This document shows positions 1-6,952 of a stretch of DNA of 17,435 nucleotides, piece by piece (position 1 is the first letter of the stretch; each line of letters begins with the position of its first letter). Under the pieces are notes generated by a model. The model was not told where the DNA came from and ran no database searches. It was given only the letters and a program-made list of their open reading frames with translations. Made by a program: the position numbers and the translations under genes. The DNA comes from IMCC2047 sp041395865 (GTDB lineage: Bacteria; Pseudomonadota; Gammaproteobacteria; Pseudomonadales; IMCC2047), in assembly GCA_041395865.1 (NCBI GenBank), contig JAWKZQ010000023.1, positions 1-17,435 of the forward strand. The letters are read 5' to 3'.

Positions 1-1
1 A

Positions 2-430
2 CTGGCCGCAACCGTACAGCACCAGACTGATGTCGCGCAGGACGACTTCAACGCAAATATAGATGCAAATCTTTTCGAAGCCCATGCTATCTATCAGGCA
101 GGCCCTTTCCAGTTGCGTGCCCTCTATGCCATGTGGGACCTGAACGACGCCATCAATGCAGCCAGCCCTGGAGCTGATGAGCAGGAAGGTTTCTACATTG
201 AACCCTCTTACATGCTGACTGAAAAACTGGGTATCTTCGCGCGCTACAGCGAATGGGACAACCAAGCGGGTAGCAGCACTGTAGACTCAGAGTTCCAGCA
301 AAGAGACATTGGTATCAACTACTGGTTGACCCCAACCGTTGTCTTCAAAGCGGATTACCAAAATCAGAGCGCACCAAGCACGGAAAGCGAGCTGGACGGT
401 CTGAACCTGGGTGTAGGCTGGAGCTTCTAA
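2..430 (+). CDS. Outer-membrane beta-barrel (porin-like) protein, 3' part only
   Basis: An open frame enters from the left edge (first full codon at base 2) and stops at TAA 428-430, giving about 142 C-terminal residues. The translation shows alternating aromatic/polar strands such as GIFARYSEW, INYWLTPTVVFKADYQ and LNLGVGWSF. It ends in Phe after a strand with alternating hydrophobics, the C-terminal signature recognised by the BAM machinery. This fits the end of a 14-18-strand porin of the phosphate-selective (OprO/OprP-like) or general porin type, but the substrate cannot be told without the N-terminus. An intrinsic terminator follows at 476-515, so it ends its own transcription unit. The downstream FMN-binding/PepSY pair may be functionally related but is separated by that terminator. 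Confidence 0.75.
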   Translation: MAATVQHQTDVAQDDFNANIDANLFEAHAIYQAGPFQLRALYAMWDLNDAINAASPGADEQEGFYIEPSYMLTEKLGIFARYSEWDNQAGSSTVDSEFQQRDIGINYWLTPTVVFKADYQNQSAPSTESELDGLNLGVGWSF

Positions 431-475
431 GCAGCGATTGCCAAAGCGGCATGAATTGCTAAAATGACCCTCGTT

Positions 476-515
476 CAGGGTGCCAGGCGTTATCTGACGT
501 TTGGCACCCTGTTTT
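476..515 (+). terminator. Rho-independent terminator after the porin gene
   Basis: A 14-bp stem (476-489 with 498-511, two G-U wobbles) encloses an 8-base loop and is followed by TTTT at 512-515. It lies 46 bases after the porin stop codon. The U tract is short but the stem is long and GC-rich at its base. Confidence 0.85.
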
Positions 516-554
516 GCGTTATAAAGACATCACTTTCACTCGACGAGACCTGCC

Positions 555-1070
555 TTGTTGACACGCGTTACCACAACCCTGCTGTTACTGATACTGGCTC
601 CATGCATTTGGGCCAAAGGGGTCTACCTGACCGCCGAACAGTTTTTGCAGCAAAACTTTCCCAACTCGGCGCCAACAGCCAAAACCATTTGGCTCAATGA
701 CGAGATGAAACAGGAAATCGCCAAATTTCTTTACCGGGATTACCGCCAGCTGCGTGTGCGCTACTGGCAGCAGGGGCCTCGCAGTGCCTGGATATTTGAC
801 GAAATAGGCAAAGAGCGCCCGATTACCATTGGCGTGGTATTGAACGAGCAGAAGATAGAGTCCGTTAAAATCCTCGCTTTCCGGGAAAGCCGCGGCTGGG
901 AAGTAAAATACGATTTCTTCACCGATCAGTTTCAGGACGCTTCACTCACCGCGGAAAACGGATTAAGCCAACACATTGATGGCATTACCGGCGCGACCCT
1001 GTCCGTGAGAGCCGTAGAACGAGCCGCCAAACTGGCCCTGTTCCTGAGCCAGAAGGCCAAGGAAAAATAA
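555..1070 (+). CDS. Periplasmic FMN-binding domain protein
   Basis: The 171-residue protein begins with a hydrophobic signal peptide (residues 1-20, ending CIWA before KG), so it is probably exported. C-terminally it carries an FMN_bind domain with the motif DGITGATLS at residues 142-150. In this family (NqrC/RnfG-like) FMN is covalently attached by ApbE to the second Thr of the [ST]GA[TS] motif, here Thr148. The start is a TTG at 555 (a second TTG follows at 558); upstream there is only a weak GAGA-type ribosome site, and no ATG would keep the signal peptide. A -10-like TATAAA at 520-525 may serve as promoter, with no clear -35. The PepSY-type membrane gene follows after 3 bases, so the two are co-transcribed. 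The inferred role is single-electron transfer across the periplasm; the redox partner is unknown. Confidence 0.85.
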   Translation: MLTRVTTTLLLLILAPCIWAKGVYLTAEQFLQQNFPNSAPTAKTIWLNDEMKQEIAKFLYRDYRQLRVRYWQQGPRSAWIFDEIGKERPITIGVVLNEQKIESVKILAFRESRGWEVKYDFFTDQFQDASLTAENGLSQHIDGITGATLSVRAVERAAKLALFLSQKAKEK

Positions 1071-1073
1071 CCG

Positions 1074-1814
1074 ATGTCACTGCGCAATCGCCTGATCTTC
1101 AACGTAAAGTGGCACCGGCGCTTTGGCTTAGTGTGCGCCTTCTTTGTTTTGCTGCTTTCCGTTACCGGGCTTTTGCTCAATCACACCGGCACCCTGAAAC
1201 TGGATCGCATTAAACTACACTCACCACTTCTTTCCGCCCTGTACAATTTGCCATCCGCCAATCCGGTATCGTTCCCAGTTGTCGATCAGTGGGTTTCGCA
1301 CGACGGCCTCGACAGTCTCTTTCTCGGTCAAACAGAAATTGCACAGTGCGTAGCGCCCCTTAAAGGTGCGGTGACGAGTGGCGGCCTGTTGCAGGTACTT
1401 TGTGAAGGGGAACTTCTACTCTTCACAGTCAAAGGCGAGTTCCTGGAAAGAATCACGCCGCTTCTCGGTCTTCCCGAAGGCAGTCAGGCGCTCGCCCTGG
1501 TTGACCAGCAACTGCTGATAAAGACGGACAGCCGTATTGTCCATGCCGACTTCGACAGCCTGGCGTTTCATCCTGCCGATATTCAGCCTCAAGCCTGGGT
1601 CTCGGCACAGGCGCCACCGGCCGAACTGAGCGCTTTTTTGGCAAGCCGGGGGCCGTCAATGGATCTTGAGCAGGTCATACTGGATCTACACAGTGGCCGC
1701 CTGTTTGGAAGCCTCGGCGTACTGGTCATGGATCTTGTCGCGGTGATGCTGATCCTGTTGTCCATAACAGGCTTCATCGCCTGGCAAACCAGCCGAAAGA
1801 TGCGCAAACGCTAG
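1074..1814 (+). CDS. PepSY-associated transmembrane protein
   Basis: The 246-residue protein has an N-terminal membrane segment (about residues 15-37) preceded by the NVKWHRRFGL motif typical of PepSY-TM proteins, where conserved His/Arg residues sit at the membrane face. A roughly 170-residue periplasmic region follows, then a second membrane segment near the C-terminus (about 215-237) and a basic RKMRKR tail in the cytoplasm. AAGGAA at 1059-1064 is placed well for the ATG at 1074, just after the FMN-binding gene stop. Relatives are often encoded beside FMN-binding proteins, outer-membrane receptors or ferric reductases. The inference is that it passes electrons from the inner membrane to the neighbouring flavoprotein. 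The middle region contains no motif I recognise, and heme binding is not shown. Confidence 0.75.
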   Translation: MSLRNRLIFNVKWHRRFGLVCAFFVLLLSVTGLLLNHTGTLKLDRIKLHSPLLSALYNLPSANPVSFPVVDQWVSHDGLDSLFLGQTEIAQCVAPLKGAVTSGGLLQVLCEGELLLFTVKGEFLERITPLLGLPEGSQALALVDQQLLIKTDSRIVHADFDSLAFHPADIQPQAWVSAQAPPAELSAFLASRGPSMDLEQVILDLHSGRLFGSLGVLVMDLVAVMLILLSITGFIAWQTSRKMRKR

Positions 1815-1838
1815 CAAACAAGGCGTTTCTAAAAGGGT

Positions 1839-1866
1839 AAAAAAAACGATCAATGAATTGATCGTT
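1839..1866 (-). terminator. Terminator of the rod/hook-like small gene
   Basis: A perfect 9-bp inverted repeat (1845-1853 with 1858-1866, loop TGAA on the plus strand) is flanked on its left by eight A residues (1839-1846). Read on the minus strand this is a stem followed by eight T. It lies 38 bases after the stop of the small minus-strand gene. Plus-strand transcripts from the PepSY gene would lack a U tract here. Confidence 0.85.
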
Positions 1867-1904
1867 AAATGGTACGGCTAGGGGGAACTTGTAGTCGCAC
1901 TCAG

Positions 1905-2150
1905 TCAGGCAGTAATGTCCAGTAATGTGCCTAACACTTCATTGGTTTCGCCCACCACTTTAATCGCCGCCAGCGTTGCCAGTTTCTGCTCTTGAAGCTC
2001 TACGAGGGATTGAGTCAACTCAGCGGTCGTGTTGATACTTTCGGGGGCGTTGGTGCCAGCCTGGGCAATGTCATGGGAAATCTCGCGGAGGTTTTCCAAT
2101 CCGCGGCTGATACCCGATAAACCCGTTTGTAGTGGTGGCAAAAGATTCAT
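1905..2150 (-). CDS. Small protein like the C-terminal motif of flagellar rod/hook proteins
   Basis: The protein has 81 residues from the ATG at 2150. Its N-terminus (residues 5-30, LQTGLSGISRGLENLREISH) is amphipathic, and its end (SLVELQEQKLATLAAIKVV, then LGTLLDI) resembles the C-terminal motif of FlgC/FlgG-type rod and hook proteins (LVELI..Q.AY.AN.KVI...D..LGTLLDI), with the helical spacing kept. The N-terminal rod signature and the body of a real FlgC are missing, so it is a stand-alone mini protein and not a truncated rod gene. I chose 2150 over upstream starts because a promoter (2195-2222) lies inside the longer frame and a GGGTTGG ribosome site precedes this ATG. It has its own terminator, and no flagellar gene is nearby. 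Similar short hypothetical proteins occur in gammaproteobacteria; the function is unknown. Confidence 0.75.
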   Translation of the reverse strand: MNLLPPLQTGLSGISRGLENLREISHDIAQAGTNAPESINTTAELTQSLVELQEQKLATLAAIKVVGETNEVLGTLLDITA

Positions 2151-2194
2151 AATCCAACCCGCAAAGCATATTGAATACATGAAGGGTAAAGGTA

Positions 2195-2222
2195 AGTATA
2201 GTCGGCGAAAAAGAAATAGCAA
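2195..2222 (-). promoter_or_regulatory. Sigma70-type promoter of the rod/hook-like small gene
   Basis: On the minus strand TTGCTA (2222-2217) is followed by 16 bases and TATACT (2200-2195), 4/6 and 5/6 matches to consensus. The predicted transcript starts near 2188, leaving about 38 bases before the ATG at 2150. Confidence 0.6.
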
Positions 2223-2274
2223 ACGCTTCGCTACCCGCCCAATAATCCAAGCGGCTCTATCACGCAGCGAGCAT

Positions 2275-2970
2275 TCACGAAAGCAACGGCGCTACTGCCA
2301 GGAAACCGGCAGCCTGCTGCTCTTTGCCTTCACCGGCCAATGGCGGGATAACACCCAGCAACGGCGCGCTAATTTTCTGTTTCAGGGTCTCGAGATTCTC
2401 GTCAAAAAGCTGCATCCCGGGGTCAATCGCATTTGCCACCCAGCCGGCCAGAACCAAGCCATCCCGTTCAATCGCCTCCAGGGTTAACAGGGCGTGGTTA
2501 AGGCAGCCCAGCTTCATTCCCACAACCAGGATAACGGGAATACCCAGTTGCCTGGGAAGCTCCGACAGGTATTCATCCTCGTTAAGCGGCAAGCGCCAGC
2601 CCCCTGCACCTTCAATCAGGGCAAAGCCCTCAAAACCGGCCAGCACTGTTCGGCAGTGATCAACCAATGCCGGCAGCCGCAATGACAGACCGCATTGCCT
2701 GGCGGCCAAATGGGGCGCGACCGGGGGTTGTAAAGCAACCGGGTTTACCTGCTCATAACTCAGCGGCACATTCATCTGTTCAAGCAGCTTCAAGGCATCG
2801 TCATTTCGCAGGCCCGCTTCGGTAACGTCACAACCTGCGGCGACCGGTTTAATGCCGAGACAATTGATGCCCCGCTTGACTGCCGCCGCCAACAACCCGG
2901 CCGCAACAAGGGTTTTACCCGCATCCGTATCCGTGCCGGCAATGAAATAAGCCTTGGCATCCTGATTCAC
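2275..2970 (-). CDS. bioD: ATP-dependent dethiobiotin synthetase
   Basis: The 231-residue enzyme carboxylates 7,8-diaminopelargonic acid to dethiobiotin with CO2 and ATP, the penultimate step of biotin synthesis (E. coli BioD is about 225 residues). The P-loop GTDTDAGKT is at residues 12-20. The motifs KPVAAGCD and IEGAGGW (the EGAGG loop contacting substrate) are intact. It starts with GTG at 2970, overlapping the bioC stop by four bases (GTGA), with GGAGA upstream, which implies translational coupling. It is the last gene of the bio operon. I see no clear intrinsic terminator between its stop and the next gene. Confidence 0.95.
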   Translation of the reverse strand: MNQDAKAYFIAGTDTDAGKTLVAAGLLAAAVKRGINCLGIKPVAAGCDVTEAGLRNDDALKLLEQMNVPLSYEQVNPVALQPPVAPHLAARQCGLSLRLPALVDHCRTVLAGFEGFALIEGAGGWRLPLNEDEYLSELPRQLGIPVILVVGMKLGCLNHALLTLEAIERDGLVLAGWVANAIDPGMQLFDENLETLKQKISAPLLGVIPPLAGEGKEQQAAGFLAVAPLLS

Positions 2971-3782
2971 CCGCGCTTCTCCAGCACCAGATAATAAACC
3001 TCATAGGTGGCCGGCAAGATTCCCTCGGCACTGCGAAAGGTTTCGTAACCAGCCTTTAATTTCTCAATCCGCTGTCTTCCGGTAAGCCCCTTGGGGCGGC
3101 CGTTATTGAGGTTATGAGCGCCCAATGCCTTGAGCTCATTCGTGAGTTGACGCAGCTCCGAATAGGCCATCACAATGTCTTCGCGCCCTATCCGGCACGC
3201 CAGCCCTTCCCCCAATGCCGCCTGCTTCACACGTTCGGCATCCAGAAAACGATTCACGTGGACATAGCCATCCACCTGTTGCCAGGCGCTGCGTAATTCA
3301 CGCAGGGTTTCCGGACCCAGCGTAGCCATCACACAGACGCCGCCCGGTTGAAGGACTCGCATCAACTCCCGACAAACCTGCGGGAAATTTCCGCACCACT
3401 GTACGGCCAGGCTGGAAAAGATCAGATCAAAAGTATTTGCCTTAAACGGCAGCGACTCAGCGTCAGCACAGCACCATCCAAGCTGCGGCGAGGAAAACCT
3501 GTTTCTGGAGAACTCAAGCATACCCTGGGCGATATCCAGCCCGAACACCTGCCCACCCTGGAAACGTTGCGCCAGGCGAGCCGCGAAGTGACCGGTGCCA
3601 CACCCCAGGTCGGCAATTTGACGGAAGGGGCGCTCAGGAATCTTTGCATACAGGGTTTCAGCAACTCGGCGTTGCAGGTCGGCCACCTGGTCATAGGTCG
3701 CCGCCGCCAAGCTGAAAGAACGCGCCACATCGGCTTTATTCACCGTCAAAGGGCTTGCCTGTGATTCGACTGCTTTGCTCAT
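2967..3782 (-). CDS. bioC: Malonyl-ACP O-methyltransferase
   Basis: The 271-residue SAM-dependent class I methyltransferase methylates the free carboxyl of malonyl-ACP. This disguises it so that fatty acid synthase can build the pimeloyl chain. SAM motif I, DLGCGTG, is at residues 58-64; an acidic GLDIA (end of strand 2) and the downstream DLIFSSLAVQWC motif typical of BioC are present. The N-terminal RSFSLAAATYDQVADLQ stretch is also characteristic. The ATG at 3782 overlaps the bioH stop by four bases. The order bioH-bioC-bioD matches the pseudomonad operon, where the methylating and demethylating enzymes are co-expressed. Confidence 0.95.
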   Translation of the reverse strand: MSKAVESQASPLTVNKADVARSFSLAAATYDQVADLQRRVAETLYAKIPERPFRQIADLGCGTGHFAARLAQRFQGGQVFGLDIAQGMLEFSRNRFSSPQLGWCCADAESLPFKANTFDLIFSSLAVQWCGNFPQVCRELMRVLQPGGVCVMATLGPETLRELRSAWQQVDGYVHVNRFLDAERVKQAALGEGLACRIGREDIVMAYSELRQLTNELKALGAHNLNNGRPKGLTGRQRIEKLKAGYETFRSAEGILPATYEVYYLVLEKRG

Positions 3783-4582
3783 AACAGGCCCGCCAGCGCC
3801 TTCAACGCCTCTGCCACCGCCTGCGGATGGGAAAAGAACGGTGCATGGCCAGCGTCCTCTATAACGCGAATCTCGGCACGGGCGTTCAACAGTGCAATCA
3901 GCGATGCCGCTGAAACCGGCACCAGGGAATCCCGTGCACCGAAAATATGGGTCTGAGGCATTGCCAGCGAGGCCAATGCCGGGCGGGTATCCAGCTCATG
4001 CAGCAAATTCAGGCTGGTTCTCAGCACATCCTTCTTCGTACCAGACGCTGTTACCAAGGCTTTTAGCGTTCGCAGGTCATGCCTTGCCGTTGCACTGCCC
4101 TGGGCAACCAGCCCTGCAAACCGCCCAAGCGTTGCATCAGGATCAGTTTCCAACCCATGTACAAACCGCTCGTAATCAATCTGGGGCATGGCAGTCAACC
4201 AGTCCTGGCGCTGTGCAAAACAGGCGTTACTGGCAATCGTCACCAAGCCCTGCACACGCGAGGGATAACAGGCCGCATGATAAGCCGCCAACATGCCTCC
4301 GAGCGACCAGCCACACCAGATCGCAGAACCGATAGGCAAGTTAAGGAATTCATCAAGCAACGATTCCAGCGTCCAGCTTTGGCGAAGCGCTTCCTCGCCA
4401 CCCGATACGCTATTTTCAGGACCATAGCCGGGTAAATCCAGCACGTGAATGCGGAAGGTTTCCGTTAGCTCGTCCACCAGCGGTTGCCAGACCGCCGAAT
4501 GCAGCCCCCAACCATGCACCAGCACCAGTTCAGGTAACGAGTCACTCCCGATTGTGCGCAAATGAACGGGGGATTTAGTCAT
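3779..4582 (-). CDS. bioH: Pimeloyl-ACP methyl ester carboxylesterase
   Basis: The 267-residue alpha/beta hydrolase removes the methyl group put on by BioC, releasing pimeloyl-ACP for BioF. The oxyanion-hole motif HGWG is at residues 23-26, the nucleophile elbow GWSLGG gives Ser93, and the expected acid and base are Asp218 (FGARDSLVP) and His246 (DAGHAPFF), so the triad is complete. I start at ATG 4582, not at an upstream in-frame codon, because GGAGGG lies at the right distance and the N-terminus then matches the family. This start overlaps the end of bioF by eight bases. Confidence 0.93.
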   Translation of the reverse strand: MTKSPVHLRTIGSDSLPELVLVHGWGLHSAVWQPLVDELTETFRIHVLDLPGYGPENSVSGGEEALRQSWTLESLLDEFLNLPIGSAIWCGWSLGGMLAAYHAACYPSRVQGLVTIASNACFAQRQDWLTAMPQIDYERFVHGLETDPDATLGRFAGLVAQGSATARHDLRTLKALVTASGTKKDVLRTSLNLLHELDTRPALASLAMPQTHIFGARDSLVPVSAASLIALLNARAEIRVIEDAGHAPFFSHPQAVAEALKALAGLL

Positions 4583-5756
4583 GGCTGACACCCTCCGAAC
4601 GCACAGAGGCGGCAAGCGCTTCTAACAGGCGATCAACCTGATCATTAGAGTGGGAAGCACTCAAGGTGACCCGCAGACGAGCCGTCCCCTCAGGAACGGT
4701 TGGCGGGCGAATCGCCGTTACCAGCACACCCTGCTTTTTCAAATTTTCGCTGATAGCCACGGCGATACTGGATTTACCAACCACGACAGGTTGTATCGGT
4801 GTTTTCGACGCCATCAGCCGTAATCCGAGCTGGCTTGCACCATCACGAAAACGCTGGATCAGGGCTGCAAGTTTTTCACGCCGCCACTCATCGGCTTCGG
4901 CAATCGCCAGGCTGGCCATAGTAGCCGCGGCTACTGCCGGGGGCATGGCCGTTGTGTAGATATAGGTGCGCGCCTGCTGGATCAGGGTTTCGATCAAGTC
5001 TTCCGAGCCTGCCACAAAAGCGCCGCTGGTACCGATGCCTTTTCCCAGGGTTCCCATTAATACGGGCACCTGCTGCTGGGTCAGCCCCAGCTCAGAAAGC
5101 GATCCTCGCCCGCCCTCGCCGAGACAGCCGATACCATGGGCATCGTCCACCATCAGCCAGGCATCGTGAGTTTGTGCAGCCTCGGCCATTTCCCTTAACG
5201 GTGCGATATCTCCATCCATGCTGAAGACGCCATCGGCAACCACCAGCTTTCGGTGCGCATCGCTTGCCGCCAGCCGTTGATCCAAATCGCCGACATCAGC
5301 ATGCCGGAAACGCTGGAACCGGGCGCCGCTCAACAGGCCGCCATCCAGCAGTGAGGCATGGTTGAGTCGATCTTCAAAAACAGCATCGCCGCGCCCCAGC
5401 AAAGCACTGATGACGCCCAGGTTTGCCATATAACCGGTGGAAAACAGCAACGCCCGCTGGCGCCCTGTAAAGGCCGCCAGCGCCTCCTCCAACGCATGAT
5501 GAGCCCGGCTGTGGCCGTTAACCAGGTGAGACGCACCACCGCCAACACCGTAGTGGTCGGCGGCTTCCTTAAAGCGCGCAACAACCTGGGGATGGTTGGC
5601 CAGCCCCAGGTAGTCATTGCTGCAGAAGTTCAGGAAGTGCTGCCCGCCCGCGCCGATAACCGCCCCTTGGGCCGTTTCGGTTACCAGGCGGGAGCGATAG
5701 AGGTGCTGCTGTTTACGGACCTGCAACTGCTCAGCCAGGTCATCAAAAGCCCCCAT
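4575..5756 (-). CDS. bioF: 8-amino-7-oxononanoate synthase
   Basis: The 393-residue PLP enzyme of the alpha-oxoamine synthase family condenses pimeloyl-ACP with L-alanine to KAPA. The PLP lysine is Lys239 in TLGKGIGTSGAF. The motifs FCSNDYLGL (near 44), FSTGYMANLG (near 105), NHASLLDG with its stacking His133, and DDAHGIG (204-210) are all present. An ATG at 5756 and an in-frame TTG at 5762 are both possible; neither has a strong ribosome site, and the 12-base distance from the bioB stop suggests coupling to bioB translation. The length agrees with the family (384 in E. coli). Confidence 0.96.
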   Translation of the reverse strand: MGAFDDLAEQLQVRKQQHLYRSRLVTETAQGAVIGAGGQHFLNFCSNDYLGLANHPQVVARFKEAADHYGVGGGASHLVNGHSRAHHALEEALAAFTGRQRALLFSTGYMANLGVISALLGRGDAVFEDRLNHASLLDGGLLSGARFQRFRHADVGDLDQRLAASDAHRKLVVADGVFSMDGDIAPLREMAEAAQTHDAWLMVDDAHGIGCLGEGGRGSLSELGLTQQQVPVLMGTLGKGIGTSGAFVAGSEDLIETLIQQARTYIYTTAMPPAVAAATMASLAIAEADEWRREKLAALIQRFRDGASQLGLRLMASKTPIQPVVVGKSSIAVAISENLKKQGVLVTAIRPPTVPEGTARLRVTLSASHSNDQVDRLLEALAASVRSEGVSHD

Positions 5757-5768
5757 CGGCAAAGGGGT

Positions 5769-6833
5769 CTAACCGGCCTTGGCCGCGTCGTAAAAGAACG
5801 CATCCTGGCGTTGCTGCTGAACGGCGTCCAGTAATGCAGCCTGCTCAGCCTCGTCACTGTGCTGCTGTTCGCGCTGTTCAGGGCGAATACCGAGCCGTTT
5901 AAACAGCTGGCGATCAGAATCAGCCTCCGGGTTTGCCGTCGTTAACAGTTTTTCGCCATAGAAAATAGAGTTGGCACCCGCCAGGAAACACAGCGATTGC
6001 ATCTGTTCGTTCATTTCCTCACGTCCGGCTGAAAGGCGAACATGGGATTGGGGCATCATGATACGGGCAACGGCAATACTGCGGATAAAGTCAAAAGGAT
6101 CCAGGTCTTCTATGTCGTCCAGTGGCGTACCCTCAACCTTCACCAGCATATTAATGGGCACACTTTCGGGATGGTGCGGCATATTGGCCAGTTCCACCAA
6201 CAATCCCGCGCGATCACGCAGGGTTTCCCCCATACCGACGATGCCGCCGCAGCAAACTTTCATGCCGGAGTCGCGAACATTTTGCAGGGTATTGAGGCGA
6301 TCCTGGTAGGTACGCGTCGTGATGATGTCCTCATAGTACTCTGGGGAGGTGTCCAGGTTGTGGTTGTAATAGTCCAACCCGGCGTTGGCCAACTGCTGCG
6401 CCTGGTCGCCGTCCAGCATGCCCAGTGTCATACAAGTCTCCATGCCCAAACCTTTAACCTGCTTGATCATATCCAGCACATAGGGCATATCTTTTTTACT
6501 GGGCGAACGCCAGGCGGCGCCCATGCAGAAACGACTTGCGCCTTTTTCCTTGGCCACCCTGGCTTCATCGATAACGCGTTGAATTTCCAGCAGCTTTTCT
6601 TTTTCCAAACCCGTGTTGTAGTGACCGCTTTGGGGGCAATATTTACAGTCTTCAGGGCAGGCACCGGTTTTAATGGACAACAGGGTGCTGATTTGCACTT
6701 CATTGGCGTCAAAGTGCTGGCGGTGCACGGTTTGCGCACGGAACATCAAATCATTAAAGGGCAGGTCAAAAAGTGCTGTTACCTCTTCCGGCGTCCAGTC
6801 GTGGCGGAGTTCGGTGGTCTGTTGATTTGACAT
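5769..6833 (-). CDS. bioB: Biotin synthase (radical SAM)
   Basis: The 354-residue enzyme inserts sulfur into dethiobiotin to form biotin. The radical-SAM [4Fe-4S] cysteines form CPEDCKYC (Cys59, Cys63, Cys66). The family's [2Fe-2S] ligands are visible as the Cys of RFCMGAAWR, of METCMTLGM and of the CCGGIVGMGE segment, with the Arg of VRLSAGR. The open frame runs 40 codons further upstream, but the ATG at 6833 with AGGAAG about 6 bases before it gives the normal N-terminus. It is the first gene of the operon, downstream of a strong promoter and a BirA-like operator. The C-terminus is Gln- and Ala-rich, as is often seen. Confidence 0.97.
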   Translation of the reverse strand: MSNQQTTELRHDWTPEEVTALFDLPFNDLMFRAQTVHRQHFDANEVQISTLLSIKTGACPEDCKYCPQSGHYNTGLEKEKLLEIQRVIDEARVAKEKGASRFCMGAAWRSPSKKDMPYVLDMIKQVKGLGMETCMTLGMLDGDQAQQLANAGLDYYNHNLDTSPEYYEDIITTRTYQDRLNTLQNVRDSGMKVCCGGIVGMGETLRDRAGLLVELANMPHHPESVPINMLVKVEGTPLDDIEDLDPFDFIRSIAVARIMMPQSHVRLSAGREEMNEQMQSLCFLAGANSIFYGEKLLTTANPEADSDRQLFKRLGIRPEQREQQHSDEAEQAALLDAVQQQRQDAFFYDAAKAG

Positions 6834-6897
6834 AGATGCTTCCTGTAAGGTTTGGCAAGTTGCCGCTGGAATTAAAGTGGAATTAAGACAGTGGCGC

Positions 6898-6926
6898 ACA
6901 ATAATCTTATGTCTGCCAGCTGTCAA
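6898..6926 (-). promoter_or_regulatory. bioB operon promoter
   Basis: On the minus strand a perfect -35 TTGACA (6926-6921) is followed by exactly 17 bases and TATTGT (6903-6898), 4/6 of the -10 consensus. The predicted start is near 6890, giving a leader of about 57 bases before bioB. The -35 box lies inside one arm of the BirA-like operator. Confidence 0.75.
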
Positions 6927-6952
6927 CCTGCAGGGATTCGCATGGTTAACCA
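6920..6952. promoter_or_regulatory. Putative BirA-binding biotin operator
   Basis: Two inverted 9-base arms, CTGTCAACC (6920-6928) and GGTTAACCA (6944-6952), are separated by 15 bases. The known proteobacterial BirA operator is TTGTAAACC, 15-16 bases, then GGTTTACAA; each arm here matches at 7 of 9 positions and the spacing fits. It covers the bioB -35 box and the comF start codon. Biotinyl-AMP-bound BirA dimer would therefore block bioB transcription. BirA binding is inferred, not shown; birA is not in the window. Confidence 0.65.

Noticed and set aside
138..141. Chance that the left-edge frame is a complete short gene starting at ATG 131
   Set aside because: The same frame is open back to base 2 with porin-like strands before the ATG, so the gene begins outside the window.
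138..150. Degenerate HD motif of the HDOD protein (protein residues 138-145, gene at 7658-8509) as a disabling mutation
   Set aside because: HDOD domains normally lack the full HD catalytic set, so HN in place of HD is the family norm and not a defect. The coordinates given here are residue-based.
6042..6830. A 262-codon plus-strand open frame antisense to bioB
   Set aside because: It lies entirely within bioB, whose radical-SAM motifs are unmistakable. The antisense translation has no recognisable domain and no ribosome site, as expected for the complement of a coding sequence.
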